Part shown: positions 1-7,153 of the stretch, in pieces
Layout of the letters: each line of letters begins with the position of its first letter
Numbering within the stretch: the first letter of the stretch is position 1
Source: BRH-c25 sp041690515
Lineage (GTDB): Bacteria > Bacillota > Clostridia > Lutisporales > Lutisporaceae
NCBI GenBank assembly: GCA_041690515.1
Contig: JAWLHF010000060.1
Span: 1-20,222, forward strand
DNA length: 20,222 bases
Direction of reading: 5' to 3'
Made by a program: the position numbers and the translations under genes
The notes under the pieces: generated by a model
The model's input: the letters and a program-made list of their open reading frames with translations, nothing else
What the model was told of the DNA's origin: nothing
Databases searched by the model: none

Positions 1-75
1 CAACCGCTGAAGGTTCCTCTCTGTAGACCTTTTTGATTTACTCTTCCCGATCTTAGCATCAAATATTTATCTGTG
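1..75 (-). promoter_or_regulatory. T-box leader, 5' part only (cut by window edge)
   Basis: Read on the minus strand, positions about 60 to 1 carry the 5' half of a T-box Stem I: a GATCGGGAAGAGTA stretch (the AGUA-type loop E motif of the specifier domain), then about 15 bases later ACAGAGAGG, which matches the conserved AGAGAG segment. T-box leaders sense uncharged tRNA and control aminoacyl-tRNA synthetase or amino-acid genes. The specifier codon, antiterminator and regulated gene are beyond base 1, so the amino acid cannot be read. A consensus promoter lies just upstream. The position after ispF suggests a synthetase gene (in related Firmicutes gltX, cysS or proS lie nearby), which is inference. 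Confidence 0.8.
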
Positions 76-97
76 AATTCAACTCTCAATTATATAT

Positions 98-126
98 ATT
101 ATTATAGTTAATATATACTATGTCAA
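98..126 (-). promoter_or_regulatory. Sigma-A promoter of the T-box transcript
   Basis: On the minus strand TTGACA (121-126) and AATAAT (98-103) are separated by 17 bases, close to the vegetative consensus. Transcription would begin near base 91, about 30 bases before the T-box motifs. The -35 starts only 10 bases beyond the stop codon of the preceding small membrane protein gene, so the T-box gene is a separate unit from the ispF group. Confidence 0.75.
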
Positions 127-135
127 TACTTATTT

Positions 136-474
136 TTATGTTTCAACAGGTATTGATTGCTCCGTCGTTACAATATACCGTCTATAACGCAAAAATCCTT
201 CATATATATAAATCTCTTCAGAAACATCCACCCCTCTGCGGGCAAGTATCAGATAACCTGCTGCTTCTCCCGTCTTTTTCCTTGTGAACATAAAAGGATT
301 GCTTTTGATGGTCTCCGCATATTGGTAGCTATTACCCCCATGTTCTATTATATCGGGATAGCTTACCTCCTTTGCAGGTGATACCAGCCTGAACACATAT
401 ATTACAACAAGTATCATCAGGATGGATATGAGAGTATATCTGTTACCGCTGCCTTTTTTCCTTAAAGTAAACAT
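136..474 (-). CDS. Small single-span membrane protein, function unknown
   Basis: The 112-residue product starts with a short basic segment (residues 1-13, rich in K, R and G), followed by one hydrophobic stretch at about 14-30 that should span the membrane. A mostly polar C-terminal part follows. By the positive-inside rule the C-terminal part is probably outside the cell. I recognise no domain. The ATG lies 5 bases after the ispF stop, and its ribosome site (AAGGAGG, about 488-494) is inside the end of ispF, so the two genes are probably co-transcribed and translationally coupled. No hairpin terminator is visible after its stop, and a promoter for the next unit begins 10 bases on. The close coupling, strong ribosome site and hydrophobic segment argue that it is a real gene; any link to isoprenoid metabolism would be guesswork. 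Confidence 0.7.
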   Translation of the reverse strand: MFTLRKKGSGNRYTLISILMILVVIYVFRLVSPAKEVSYPDIIEHGGNSYQYAETIKSNPFMFTRKKTGEAAGYLILARRGVDVSEEIYIYEGFLRYRRYIVTTEQSIPVET

Positions 475-479
475 TACCG

Positions 480-968
480 CTATGCTTCCTCCTTATATAC
501 ATTAGCCACAGCATATGCCGCTATCCCTTCACCGGTCCCAGTAAAACCAAGACCTTCAGAAGTAGTCGCCTTGATACCAATACAGTCCTTATCTATCTGC
601 AGCACGCCGGATATCCTCAGCTTCATTTGGCCAATGTAAGGTGCAAGCTTGGGTTTCTCCGCAACTATGATACTGTCGATATTGGATATGGCATAACCCT
701 TGACGGAAAGAAGCTCTTTCACCTTTTCCAGCAGAACAAGACTGGATATGTCTTTGTAGGATGCATCATTATCCCGAAAATGACTTCCTATATCCGATTC
801 TCCGCAGGCACCCAACAGCGCATCCATAATTGAATGTACCAGCACATCTGCATCTGAGTGTCCCAGCAGTCCTTTCTCATAAGGAATCTCAACCCCGCCC
901 AGCACCAGCTTCCTTCCTTCTGTCAGCCTGTGCACATCATATCCATTGCCAATCCTATGCTTGAACAT
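480..968 (-). CDS. ispF: 2-C-methyl-D-erythritol 2,4-cyclodiphosphate synthase
   Basis: This enzyme of the MEP isoprenoid pathway cyclises CDP-methylerythritol 2-phosphate to methylerythritol 2,4-cyclodiphosphate with release of CMP; it acts as a cytosolic homotrimer. The 162-residue product has the family's usual length. Metal ligands are visible as D11 and H13 in GYDVHRL and H45 in the segment GHSDADVLVH. The C-terminal TTSEGLGFTGTGEG motif of the nucleotide and active-site region is present. The ATG is preceded by GAGGTGG. The gene lies 58 bases downstream of a bacteriohemerythrin gene that separates it from ispD, and it overlaps the ribosome site of the small membrane protein gene that follows. 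IspD and IspF catalyse nearby pathway steps, so co-expression is expected. Identification is secure. Confidence 0.97.
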   Translation of the reverse strand: MFKHRIGNGYDVHRLTEGRKLVLGGVEIPYEKGLLGHSDADVLVHSIMDALLGACGESDIGSHFRDNDASYKDISSLVLLEKVKELLSVKGYAISNIDSIIVAEKPKLAPYIGQMKLRISGVLQIDKDCIGIKATTSEGLGFTGTGEGIAAYAVANVYKEEA

Positions 969-1026
969 ATTTCCACCTCGTATTTTACAGCTATCTTGCT
1001 CTATACATACCGTAAATATTCTATCT

Positions 1027-1431
1027 CTAAAGCTTCTCTTTTATGAAAGCTCCAAGAGCCTTATCTGTTTTCTTGATATGATTGAGCAGCCAATCAATCA
1101 AAAGTTTGTTCATCCTTATTACCAGACCCGGAGAAACACCTTCCTTGTCAAGGCTGTCCTTCAGCATTTCAAAATCCTTGACAAACTGAGTATGCATTAA
1201 TTTGTGGCTGTTATACTCCGGATAGTTGTATTGCCTTTGCAAAGCCTCTTCGTCCGAAAAATGAGTTATAACATACTCACCAAGATAATTGACCACCTTG
1301 ACCACTTCTTCTTTTCCCTTGCCTTTGTTGCAGGCTTCAAAAAGATTGTCAATCCTTGCAAACAATTCCTTATGCTGATTGTCAATATGATCTACACCTA
1401 TTTTCAAATCCTCTTTCCATGTTATTGACAT
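1027..1431 (-). CDS. Bacteriohemerythrin (non-haem di-iron O2-binding protein)
   Basis: The 134-residue protein matches single-domain bacterial hemerythrins, four-helix bundles that bind O2 reversibly at a di-iron site. All seven expected iron ligands can be placed: H20, H57, E61, H76, H80, H118 and D123. They fall in NQHKELF, HFSDEE, HKLMH and NHIKKTD. There is no methyl-accepting or output domain, so it is a soluble carrier, scavenger or sensor module. The ATG follows a GGGGGG ribosome site about eight bases upstream. It lies between ispD (98 bases upstream) and ispF (58 bases downstream) on the same strand, with no terminator between, so it is probably in the same transcript. In an anaerobe it may buffer or deliver O2 or iron; a connection to the O2-sensitive Fe-S enzymes of the MEP pathway (IspG, IspH) is only inference. 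Confidence 0.93.
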   Translation of the reverse strand: MSITWKEDLKIGVDHIDNQHKELFARIDNLFEACNKGKGKEEVVKVVNYLGEYVITHFSDEEALQRQYNYPEYNSHKLMHTQFVKDFEMLKDSLDKEGVSPGLVIRMNKLLIDWLLNHIKKTDKALGAFIKEKL

Positions 1432-1529
1432 ACTTTTACCCCCCTGATTATTTTCCGGCGTTTTTTAATCCTGTTTCGCCGTTTACCGATATTATTCTAC
1501 ATTTGTATTAATTTTCCTCCCGATAATTG

Positions 1530-2210
1530 TTATTTATTCATAATTATTTCCGCAAGTTTAATATCCTCAGGAGTAGTTACTTTTATATTTTCATAATCGG
1601 ACTCTATCATCCTGACTTTAATTCCGATGCTCTCTACAAGAAATGCATCATCAGTGCCTAATATTCCTTTTTCTATTGCATTGTCATGAGCTTTTCTGAT
1701 TATGTCCGCTTGAAAAGCCTGAGGCGTCTTAGTCACCCATACCTTATCACGGCTGGGGGTATATTCTACAAAACCGTCTGCATCAAGTATCTTCACCGTC
1801 TCTTTGGCCGGCATCCCTGCTGAGACAGCACCGTATATCTTTGCAGCATCTATGCATCTTCCTATTATGTCCCCTGTTATTATAGGCCTTGCTCCGTCAT
1901 GAATGACCACCACATTGCAGTCAGCCTTAAGCTGTGCCAATCCATTATAAACCGACTGCTGCCGTTCACTGCCTCCTTCTACAAGCCTGTCCACCTTATC
2001 AAATCCATAGTGATTGATTATCGTCTCCCTGCAAAGCTGCAGCTCATCTCTGCCTGCGACAAGTATTATACTGTCTATAGCTTTACAGTTCTGAAAAGCT
2101 TCCATAGTATGTGCAAGAAGAGGCTTTCCTTTGAGTGTAATGAACTGCTTATTGATTCCAGCCTTCATTCTGGAGCCCTTTCCCGCAGCAAGTATTATTG
2201 CAGTATTCAT
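1530..2210 (-). CDS. ispD: 2-C-methyl-D-erythritol 4-phosphate cytidylyltransferase
   Basis: This enzyme transfers CMP from CTP to methylerythritol 4-phosphate in the MEP pathway. The 226-residue product opens with the nucleotide-binding loop ILAAGKGSRM (residues 6-15) and K21-Q-F. It has HDGARP at 104-109, and TKTPQAFQ and a GTDDAFLVE segment further on, all typical of IspD. I place the start at the ATG ending at 2210. An in-frame TTG at 2225 lies in the sequence TTGGAGG, which is itself the ribosome site (GGAGG, 2219-2223) eight bases before the ATG. The gene follows the PIN/TRAM gene by 67 bases that hold an imperfect palindrome, and precedes a bacteriohemerythrin. The order yacL-like, ispD, ispF is conserved in Firmicutes, here with the hemerythrin inserted. 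Confidence 0.96.
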   Translation of the reverse strand: MNTAIILAAGKGSRMKAGINKQFITLKGKPLLAHTMEAFQNCKAIDSIILVAGRDELQLCRETIINHYGFDKVDRLVEGGSERQQSVYNGLAQLKADCNVVVIHDGARPIITGDIIGRCIDAAKIYGAVSAGMPAKETVKILDADGFVEYTPSRDKVWVTKTPQAFQADIIRKAHDNAIEKGILGTDDAFLVESIGIKVRMIESDYENIKVTTPEDIKLAEIIMNK

Positions 2211-2240
2211 GATCCGGACCTCCAAACATCTTATAAGTAA

Positions 2241-2270
2241 ACCCTAAGCAAACCTTGGTTCACTTAGGGT
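2241..2270 (-). repeat. Imperfect palindrome between PIN/TRAM gene and ispD
   Basis: ACCCTAAG (2241-2248) and CTTAGGGT (2263-2270) form a perfect 8-bp inverted repeat, with a further weak AACC/GGTT pairing inside. In the minus-strand transcript the hairpin would lie between the PIN/TRAM stop and the ispD ribosome site. It is not followed by a run of T, so it is not a convincing intrinsic terminator. It could be an RNA processing or stability element. Confidence 0.5.
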
Positions 2271-2277
2271 ATGAGAT

Positions 2278-3399
2278 TTACGACACTTTATCTACTGCTG
2301 ATTTGGGTTTTACAAATATCATTCTTCCGGCTGCAGTTTGAAGAACGCTGGTTACCACTACTTCAATGGTCTCTCCTATAAAGCGCTTCCCTCCGTCAAC
2401 TACTATCATTGTTCCGTCATCAAGGTATGCCACTCCCTGACCAAACTCCTTACCATCCTTTATGACCTGAACCACCATTTCCTCACCCGGCAGTACCACA
2501 GGTTTGACTGCGTTTGCAAGCTCATTGATGTTCAGGACAGGAACCCTCTGGAACTCCGCTACCTTATTGAGATTGTAGTCATTGGTGATAACCTTGCCTC
2601 CCATGAACTGTGCCAGTTTTAAGAGCTTTGTATCGACCTCGGACAGCTCCTCAAAATCCTTTTCAACGATTTCCACGTTGATATCCAGTTCCTTTTGTAT
2701 CTTATTCAGGATATCAAGACCTCTGCGTCCTCTGTTTCTTTTCAATGCATCTGATGAGTCGGCAATATGCCTTAACTCTTCCAGAACAAATGCAGGTATT
2801 ATGAGAGGACCCTCAACAAATCCTGTCTTGCATATGTCTGCTATTCTTCCATCTATTATAACACTAGTATCGAGAATTTTGGGCTGTACTATATTTTCTG
2901 CTTTTCCGGATGTCTTTTCTTTTTCCTTCTGCACCGACCGCTTCCAAGGAAGGAACATTCCTAAAAGATCCTCTCTTTTCTTGGTCGCTATGCTTACTCC
3001 AAGATATCCAAGAAGCAGATATATCATTATCGACAGCAAAGTCCCAAGCCATGCAAATGGTATCAGCTTTATCGGACCACTGCTTATGAGATAAGCTATT
3101 ATCAGACCTATTATAAGACCCACCGCCCCGACAAGCATTTCTGTTGTCGGTATTTTCTGCAACATTCTCTCAACTTTTGTGGTAGATTCCTTACCTATAT
3201 TAATAAGCCAAGAAGATATTAAGTAAAAAATTATTCCACCGATTGCCCCCCCGAATAAAAGTAAAATAAGTGAATTTCCTCCTGAAACATCATAGCCAAA
3301 AATATTTGTTACCCCGAAATAGCTTGTGAGAAGATACGACATTTCTGCACCCAGAGCAACCCCCAAAACCATTAACACCCAAACAAAAACTTTCCTCAT
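2278..3399 (-). CDS. Membrane-anchored PIN/TRAM domain protein (YacL-like)
   Basis: The 373-residue protein has an N-terminal membrane part with four hydrophobic segments (about 3-25, 43-66, 88-107 and 112-135). A charged linker leads to a PIN nuclease domain at about 174-300 and a TRAM RNA-binding domain at about 302-362. PIN acidic residues are visible: D177 in LDTS, E207/E208 in LEELRH, D256 in VDTKLL and D274 in TNDYN, so a metal-dependent ribonuclease is plausible. The length and domain order match YacL of Bacillus subtilis, which lies in the same neighbourhood between disA/radA and ispD. The ATG has the ribosome site AAAGGAGGTG eight bases upstream. The RNA target is unknown. Unlike toxin-antitoxin PIN proteins it has no small antitoxin gene beside it. 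Confidence 0.9.
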   Translation of the reverse strand: MRKVFVWVLMVLGVALGAEMSYLLTSYFGVTNIFGYDVSGGNSLILLLFGGAIGGIIFYLISSWLINIGKESTTKVERMLQKIPTTEMLVGAVGLIIGLIIAYLISSGPIKLIPFAWLGTLLSIMIYLLLGYLGVSIATKKREDLLGMFLPWKRSVQKEKEKTSGKAENIVQPKILDTSVIIDGRIADICKTGFVEGPLIIPAFVLEELRHIADSSDALKRNRGRRGLDILNKIQKELDINVEIVEKDFEELSEVDTKLLKLAQFMGGKVITNDYNLNKVAEFQRVPVLNINELANAVKPVVLPGEEMVVQVIKDGKEFGQGVAYLDDGTMIVVDGGKRFIGETIEVVVTSVLQTAAGRMIFVKPKSAVDKVS

Positions 3400-3560
3400 C
3401 TATAAGTTCACCTCCTTTATTAAGTATATCCAGTTTGATACTTTTTAAGCAATTATAGACCAATTATATTATATCAAATATATCGGTATTAAAAAATAAC
3501 AATTACCAATTAATTTAAGGCAAATATATAAGAATTAAGTTGTCTTCCCACTTTATCCCT

Positions 3561-4037
3561 TTATTTTATCTGCCTCTGCAATATTTCTTCCACTCTGTCA
3601 CAAGACTCTTCAATCATAAGCATCAACTCGCTGACCAAAAGCTGTCTTACATTTTCGAGCATCCTCTTCTCACCTGCGGACAGCCTTTTTTCACGGTCTG
3701 CAACAGTAAGGTTCTTCACAAGCTCCGACAATTCAAAGATATCTCCCTTTCTTATCTTCATCTCATTCTCTCTGTACCTTTTGCTCCAATTTTTGCACAT
3801 ACAGCTTGTTTCACCTGATAGTATATTATATATATCGTCAAGGAGATCCTTTGGTGTTATACTTCTTATGCCTTGATTCTGCACATTATCTATGGGCACC
3901 ATGACCTTCATATCGCCTAAAGCAAGTCTGATAACATAATATTTATATTTTTCACCCAGCACTTCCTTCTCTTCTATCCCTTCTATGACTCCTGCTCCAT
4001 GACGTGGATAAACAACCTTATCACCTATATTGAACAT
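3561..4037 (-). CDS. carD: CarD/CdnL family RNA polymerase-binding regulator
   Basis: The 158-residue protein begins with the CarD/TRCF RNA-polymerase-interacting domain (about 1-60, starting FNIGDKVVYPRHGAGVI). A helical DNA-binding domain follows. W84 in NWSKRYREN matches the conserved tryptophan that in mycobacterial CarD wedges into the upstream edge of the transcription bubble. CarD proteins bind the beta subunit and stabilise open complexes at many promoters. In clostridia this family is commonly a single small protein, as here. The ATG has a GGAGG site upstream. The next gene on the strand (PIN/TRAM) starts about 160 bases on, with no clear terminator between, so read-through is possible. 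Upstream, a divergent gene with a strong promoter shares the intergenic region. Confidence 0.93.
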   Translation of the reverse strand: MFNIGDKVVYPRHGAGVIEGIEEKEVLGEKYKYYVIRLALGDMKVMVPIDNVQNQGIRSITPKDLLDDIYNILSGETSCMCKNWSKRYRENEMKIRKGDIFELSELVKNLTVADREKRLSAGEKRMLENVRQLLVSELMLMIEESCDRVEEILQRQIK

Positions 4038-4094
4038 CGATTTACCTCCAATCAGATTTACTTTCCCAACAAGCCGCCCAGATTACCATAATTT

Positions 4095-4124
4095 TCTATA
4101 GCTAACAGAATGTCCACATTGCAA
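4095..4124 (-). promoter_or_regulatory. Possible carD promoter
   Basis: On the minus strand TTGCAA (4119-4124) and TATAGA (4095-4100) are 18 bases apart, with four of six consensus bases in each hexamer. It lies about 60 bases before the carD start. This is a moderate match only, and it sits back to back with the much stronger plus-strand promoter. Confidence 0.4.
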
Positions 4125-4131
4125 TTATAAA

Positions 4132-4160
4132 TTGACATTGGAATTCCTAATACTTATAAT
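4132..4160 (+). promoter_or_regulatory. Consensus sigma-A promoter of the 131-aa gene
   Basis: TTGACA (4132-4137) and TATAAT (4155-4160) are both perfect hexamers with the optimal 17-base spacer. Transcription should start near 4167, giving an A/T-rich leader of about 92 bases before the ATG at 4259. This is the best promoter match in the window and implies strong constitutive expression unless a repressor acts. Confidence 0.85.
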
Positions 4161-4258
4161 AAATATATAGTAACTGTGAAGCTTTACTCATAGCTATATC
4201 AGATTTACCTGAAACCTTACTATATTTTATGTTTACTATTATATAGGAGTGATACCTG

Positions 4259-4654
4259 ATGAAAGATTTGCTTTACGATCACTTCCAAGACAGCGTTGGA
4301 GAGCTTTTGGTCCGTCACAAGAGTATTCTTGATGTGTTGACTAAATATCAAGAGTCCCAGTCACGGGTCAATAGGGCTGTAGTAAAGGCGGTGACCTCCT
4401 GCGGATGTATAGAGATCATTTCAAAAAAACAGAATTTTGATGAGGAAGTGACCTTACAGGATCTCAAGAATTATATGGATACTCACCTTAAGGGGGGTCT
4501 GTGTGACAACTGCCGGGACGTTATCGAAAAGGAGCTTGGCAACAATCTTTTTTACATAGCAGCTTTATGCAACGAATTAGATATCAATATGTATGACGTA
4601 CTCTTAAAGGAATACGAAAAAATGCATACACTCGGTATCTACAACTTATTCTAG
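4259..4654 (+). CDS. Conserved-looking 131-aa cysteine-bearing protein, function unknown
   Basis: The protein is soluble, largely helical and charged, with no signal peptide or membrane segment. Cysteines occur as C48-G-C50 (in TSCGCIEI), C82-D-N-C85 (in GLCDNC) and C104. The CxC plus CxxC pattern could form one four-cysteine metal site. The ATG follows AGGAG by nine bases. The gene has its own perfect sigma-A promoter and ends 9 bases before a hairpin terminator shared with disA, so it is a single-gene unit convergent with disA and divergent from carD. From memory, similar proteins lie beside disA in other clostridia and may carry a DUF label, possibly DUF1573. I cannot verify that. A role with DisA or in redox or metal sensing is possible but unsupported beyond location. 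Confidence 0.8.
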   Translation: MKDLLYDHFQDSVGELLVRHKSILDVLTKYQESQSRVNRAVVKAVTSCGCIEIISKKQNFDEEVTLQDLKNYMDTHLKGGLCDNCRDVIEKELGNNLFYIAALCNELDINMYDVLLKEYEKMHTLGIYNLF

Positions 4655-4663
4655 AAAAAGAAG

Positions 4664-4699
4664 CCCTGTATACGGCTTATGCCGCATACAGGGTTTTTT
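4664..4699. terminator. Shared intrinsic terminator of the 131-aa gene and disA
   Basis: CCCTGTAT and ATACAGGG enclose CGGC-TTAT-GCCG with one A/C mismatch, giving a 12-bp stem with a four-base loop at 4664-4693. Six T follow on the plus strand (4694-4699). On the minus strand the hairpin is followed by CTTCTTTTTC, so it probably also stops disA transcription. It lies between the stops of the two converging genes. Confidence 0.9.
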
Positions 4700-4704
4700 C
4701 ATGC

Positions 4705-5784
4705 CTAAATGTGCCTCTCTGTCTGTATCTGCTCATACACACGTTTGAGACTCTCCTTTATTATTCTTGCTCTAACCTCTCCTATCCCCTCAACATCATC
4801 CAATTCTTCTATTGAAGCTCCCAGTATCCTCTGCAGCCTTTCAAAATCCGCTACCAGATTTTCGATTATATTCATGGGCAGTCTTGGAATCTTGCTCAGA
4901 ATCCTGAATCCTCTGGTTGAGATAGGCAGATCCAGGGTATTTATGTTGTTGCCCAAACCCAGTATTTTTGCTACAAAAGGCAGTTCCAGAAGATCCTCTG
5001 ACGATTGATTCCTCAGGGTTCTCATGACTTCCTTGTAGTTTCTCTCTTCATCCTTAGGCAGGTAATCCCTTATAAGCAGAGTCTCCTCTTCCTTCAAGCC
5101 TGAAACAAGCTCTTCCAGCTGCATGCTTACAAGCTTTCCCTCTATGCCCAGCTCATGTATATACCGTTCCACCTCAGCCACTATCCTGGTAACAATCTCT
5201 ATTTTCTGCACTGCCAGCGACACATCCAGTACTGTTGCTATATCATCGAACTCCAGGGAACCAAGATTCGCCAGTGTCCTGTCCAATACCGACTTATATT
5301 TTGTCAAGGTCTGAAGCGCCTGGTTTGCTTTGGATAGGATTATACTCAGGTCCTTCAGTACATACTTCAGATAGCCTTTATAGATTGTGATGATGTTTCT
5401 CCTCTGAGAAATCGAAATAACAAGCTCTCCTGTCTGCCTTGCCACTCTTTCGGCAGTCCTGTGCCTTATACCGGTTTCGGAGGATGGTATTGAGGGATCC
5501 GGTATCAGCTGCGTATTGGCATATAGAATTTTCTTGGCATCCCGGCTGAGTATAATTGCTCCGTCCATTTTTGCCAACTCATATAAATATGCAGGAGAAA
5601 AATCAGAATTGATATGAAACCCTCCATCAACAAGATCCATTATCTCCTTGCTGTCACCAATCACAATCAATCCTCCTGTTTTTGCCTTCAGAACACTCTC
5701 CAGCCCTTCCCTCAAGGAGGTCCCAGGGGCTATCATCTTTAGGCAGCCCTGCAGCCCGTCTTCTCTTATTGCATCTTCCCTCAT
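4705..5784 (-). CDS. disA: DNA integrity scanning protein DisA, diadenylate cyclase
   Basis: DisA makes c-di-AMP from two ATP and slows synthesis when it meets branched DNA such as recombination intermediates. The 359-residue protein has the usual length. The N-terminal DAC domain (about 10-150) carries the catalytic DGA motif at 74-76 and RHR at 107-109. A helical linker follows, and the C-terminus has a helix-hairpin-helix DNA-binding domain (about 300-355, with LDDVEGIGEVRARII). The ATG has a GGGAGG ribosome site that overlaps the end of radA, whose stop is 4 bases upstream, so the two are translationally coupled. RadA is a known partner and inhibitor of DisA in Bacillus subtilis. c-di-AMP is essential in many Firmicutes for potassium and cell-wall control. 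The gene ends at a terminator shared with the convergent neighbour. Confidence 0.97.
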   Translation of the reverse strand: MREDAIREDGLQGCLKMIAPGTSLREGLESVLKAKTGGLIVIGDSKEIMDLVDGGFHINSDFSPAYLYELAKMDGAIILSRDAKKILYANTQLIPDPSIPSSETGIRHRTAERVARQTGELVISISQRRNIITIYKGYLKYVLKDLSIILSKANQALQTLTKYKSVLDRTLANLGSLEFDDIATVLDVSLAVQKIEIVTRIVAEVERYIHELGIEGKLVSMQLEELVSGLKEEETLLIRDYLPKDEERNYKEVMRTLRNQSSEDLLELPFVAKILGLGNNINTLDLPISTRGFRILSKIPRLPMNIIENLVADFERLQRILGASIEELDDVEGIGEVRARIIKESLKRVYEQIQTERHI

Positions 5785-5788
5785 AAGC

Positions 5789-7153
5789 TTATCCTCCCAT
5801 TATTACGTCCAGCATTTCATTAACACTTGATACTCCTATAATCTCTATATCTGAATTGTTTTCAAGCCTCTTTATATTGTTGCGCGGTATTATGCATCTC
5901 TTGAACCCGAGCTTTGCTGCTTCATTCACCCTTTTTTCCATGAGATTGACTGCCCTCACCTCTCCCGCAAGTCCTACTTCTCCTATTATTATGGTACCTT
6001 CATCTATCTCCTTGTCTCTAAAGCTTGAAGCAATAGCTGCAATTATCCCCAGATCTGCGGCAGGTTCATTAAGCTTGATGCCTCCAACCACATTAACATA
6101 GGAGTCACTGGTTCCCAACTGCATCCCCACTCTTTTTTCCAGTACAGCCATAAGCAGCATCACCCTGTTGTAGTCAACGCCGGTAGCATTTCTTCTTGGA
6201 ACACCGAAGCTGGTGTGGCTCAAAAGCGCCTGAACTTCAACAAGCATTGCCCTGGTACCTTCCAAAGCTGAAATAACGCAGGAGCCGGATGCCCCTTTCA
6301 TTCTTCCTGAAAGCAGCATCTCAGATGGGTTCGCCACCTCAGTAAGCCCTTTGTCACCCATTTCAAAGATACCTATTTCATTTGTAGAACCAAATCTATT
6401 CTTAACTGCCCTCAGCACTCTGTATGACATATGGGTCTCCCCTTCAAAATACAGAACTGTATCGACCATATGCTCAAGTACTCTTGGACCGGCTATTGCA
6501 CCTTGTTTTGTCACATGACCGACTATAAAAGTCGCTATGCCGTCTTGCTTTGCAATCTTCATAAGTCCCAGGGTCGCTTCCCTGACCTGGCTGACACTTC
6601 CGGGAGCCGAGGATATATCCGGATTGTACATGGTCTGGATAGAATCCACAATCAGAATATCAGGCTTCATATCTCTTACATACACATCAACATTCTGGGT
6701 GCTATTTTCGGATACGAGATATATGTTGCCTGATTTAATGCCCATCCTGGAAGCCCTCAGCTTGATTTGAGCGGTTGATTCCTCACCTGATATATACAAT
6801 ACCCTAAGGCCTTTATTTCCTGTATTATTTGAAATCTGAAGCAGCAAAGTTGACTTACCTATCCCGGGGTCACCCCCTACAAGCACAAGAGAACCTTTGA
6901 CAATACCTCCCCCCAGGACTCTGTCCAGCTCCGAATTACCTGTGGTCAATCTTTCTGCTATATCTTCTGATATATCCGGAAGAGGTTCCGGCTTTGATAA
7001 TACACTCAGCAGCTTCTTCTGTGCCTGAGCCTCCTTCTGCTCTACTTCTTCAACAAGGGTATTCCACTGTCCGCACTCAGGACATTTACCCATCCATTTT
7101 GGGGATTCGCTCCCGCATTCATTACATACAAATTTTGTTCTTACTTTTGCCAT
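5789..7153 (-). CDS. radA: DNA repair protein RadA (Sms), RecA-like ATPase
   Basis: RadA is a hexameric DNA-dependent ATPase that helps branch migration in homologous recombination. In the 454-residue protein an N-terminal four-cysteine zinc finger uses C10, C13, C24 and C27. A RecA-like domain follows with Walker A GGDPGIGKS at 93-101 and the RadA-specific KNRFG motif at 251-255. The C-terminus resembles the Lon protease domain (about 270-450). I choose the ATG ending at 7153, which gives the family start MAKVRTKF and puts GAGG seven bases upstream; the adjacent GTG at 7156 is too close to that site. Its stop lies 4 bases before disA. Unlike Bacillus subtilis, where radA follows clpC in one operon, here 384 bases with a strong hairpin separate them. 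Confidence 0.96.
   Translation of the reverse strand: MAKVRTKFVCNECGSESPKWMGKCPECGQWNTLVEEVEQKEAQAQKKLLSVLSKPEPLPDISEDIAERLTTGNSELDRVLGGGIVKGSLVLVGGDPGIGKSTLLLQISNNTGNKGLRVLYISGEESTAQIKLRASRMGIKSGNIYLVSENSTQNVDVYVRDMKPDILIVDSIQTMYNPDISSAPGSVSQVREATLGLMKIAKQDGIATFIVGHVTKQGAIAGPRVLEHMVDTVLYFEGETHMSYRVLRAVKNRFGSTNEIGIFEMGDKGLTEVANPSEMLLSGRMKGASGSCVISALEGTRAMLVEVQALLSHTSFGVPRRNATGVDYNRVMLLMAVLEKRVGMQLGTSDSYVNVVGGIKLNEPAADLGIIAAIASSFRDKEIDEGTIIIGEVGLAGEVRAVNLMEKRVNEAAKLGFKRCIIPRNNIKRLENNSDIEIIGVSSVNEMLDVIMGG

Noticed and set aside
1441..1529. Ribosome site (GGGAGG) followed by ATG-TAG after ispD
   Set aside because: The start is followed at once by a stop, at poor spacing; no peptide of any length is encoded and no leader mechanism can be supported.
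2211..2225. TTG start giving ispD five extra residues
   Set aside because: The TTG is the first part of TTGGAGG, the ribosome site itself; the ATG eight bases later gives the usual IspD N-terminus.
2582..3094. Plus-strand open frame of 170 codons opposite the PIN/TRAM gene
   Set aside because: It is antisense to a conserved gene with clear motifs and shows no ribosome site or recognisable domain.
2278..3399. PIN-domain gene as part of a toxin-antitoxin system
   Set aside because: The protein is large, membrane-anchored and has a TRAM domain, in a conserved yacL position; no antitoxin-sized gene is coupled to it.
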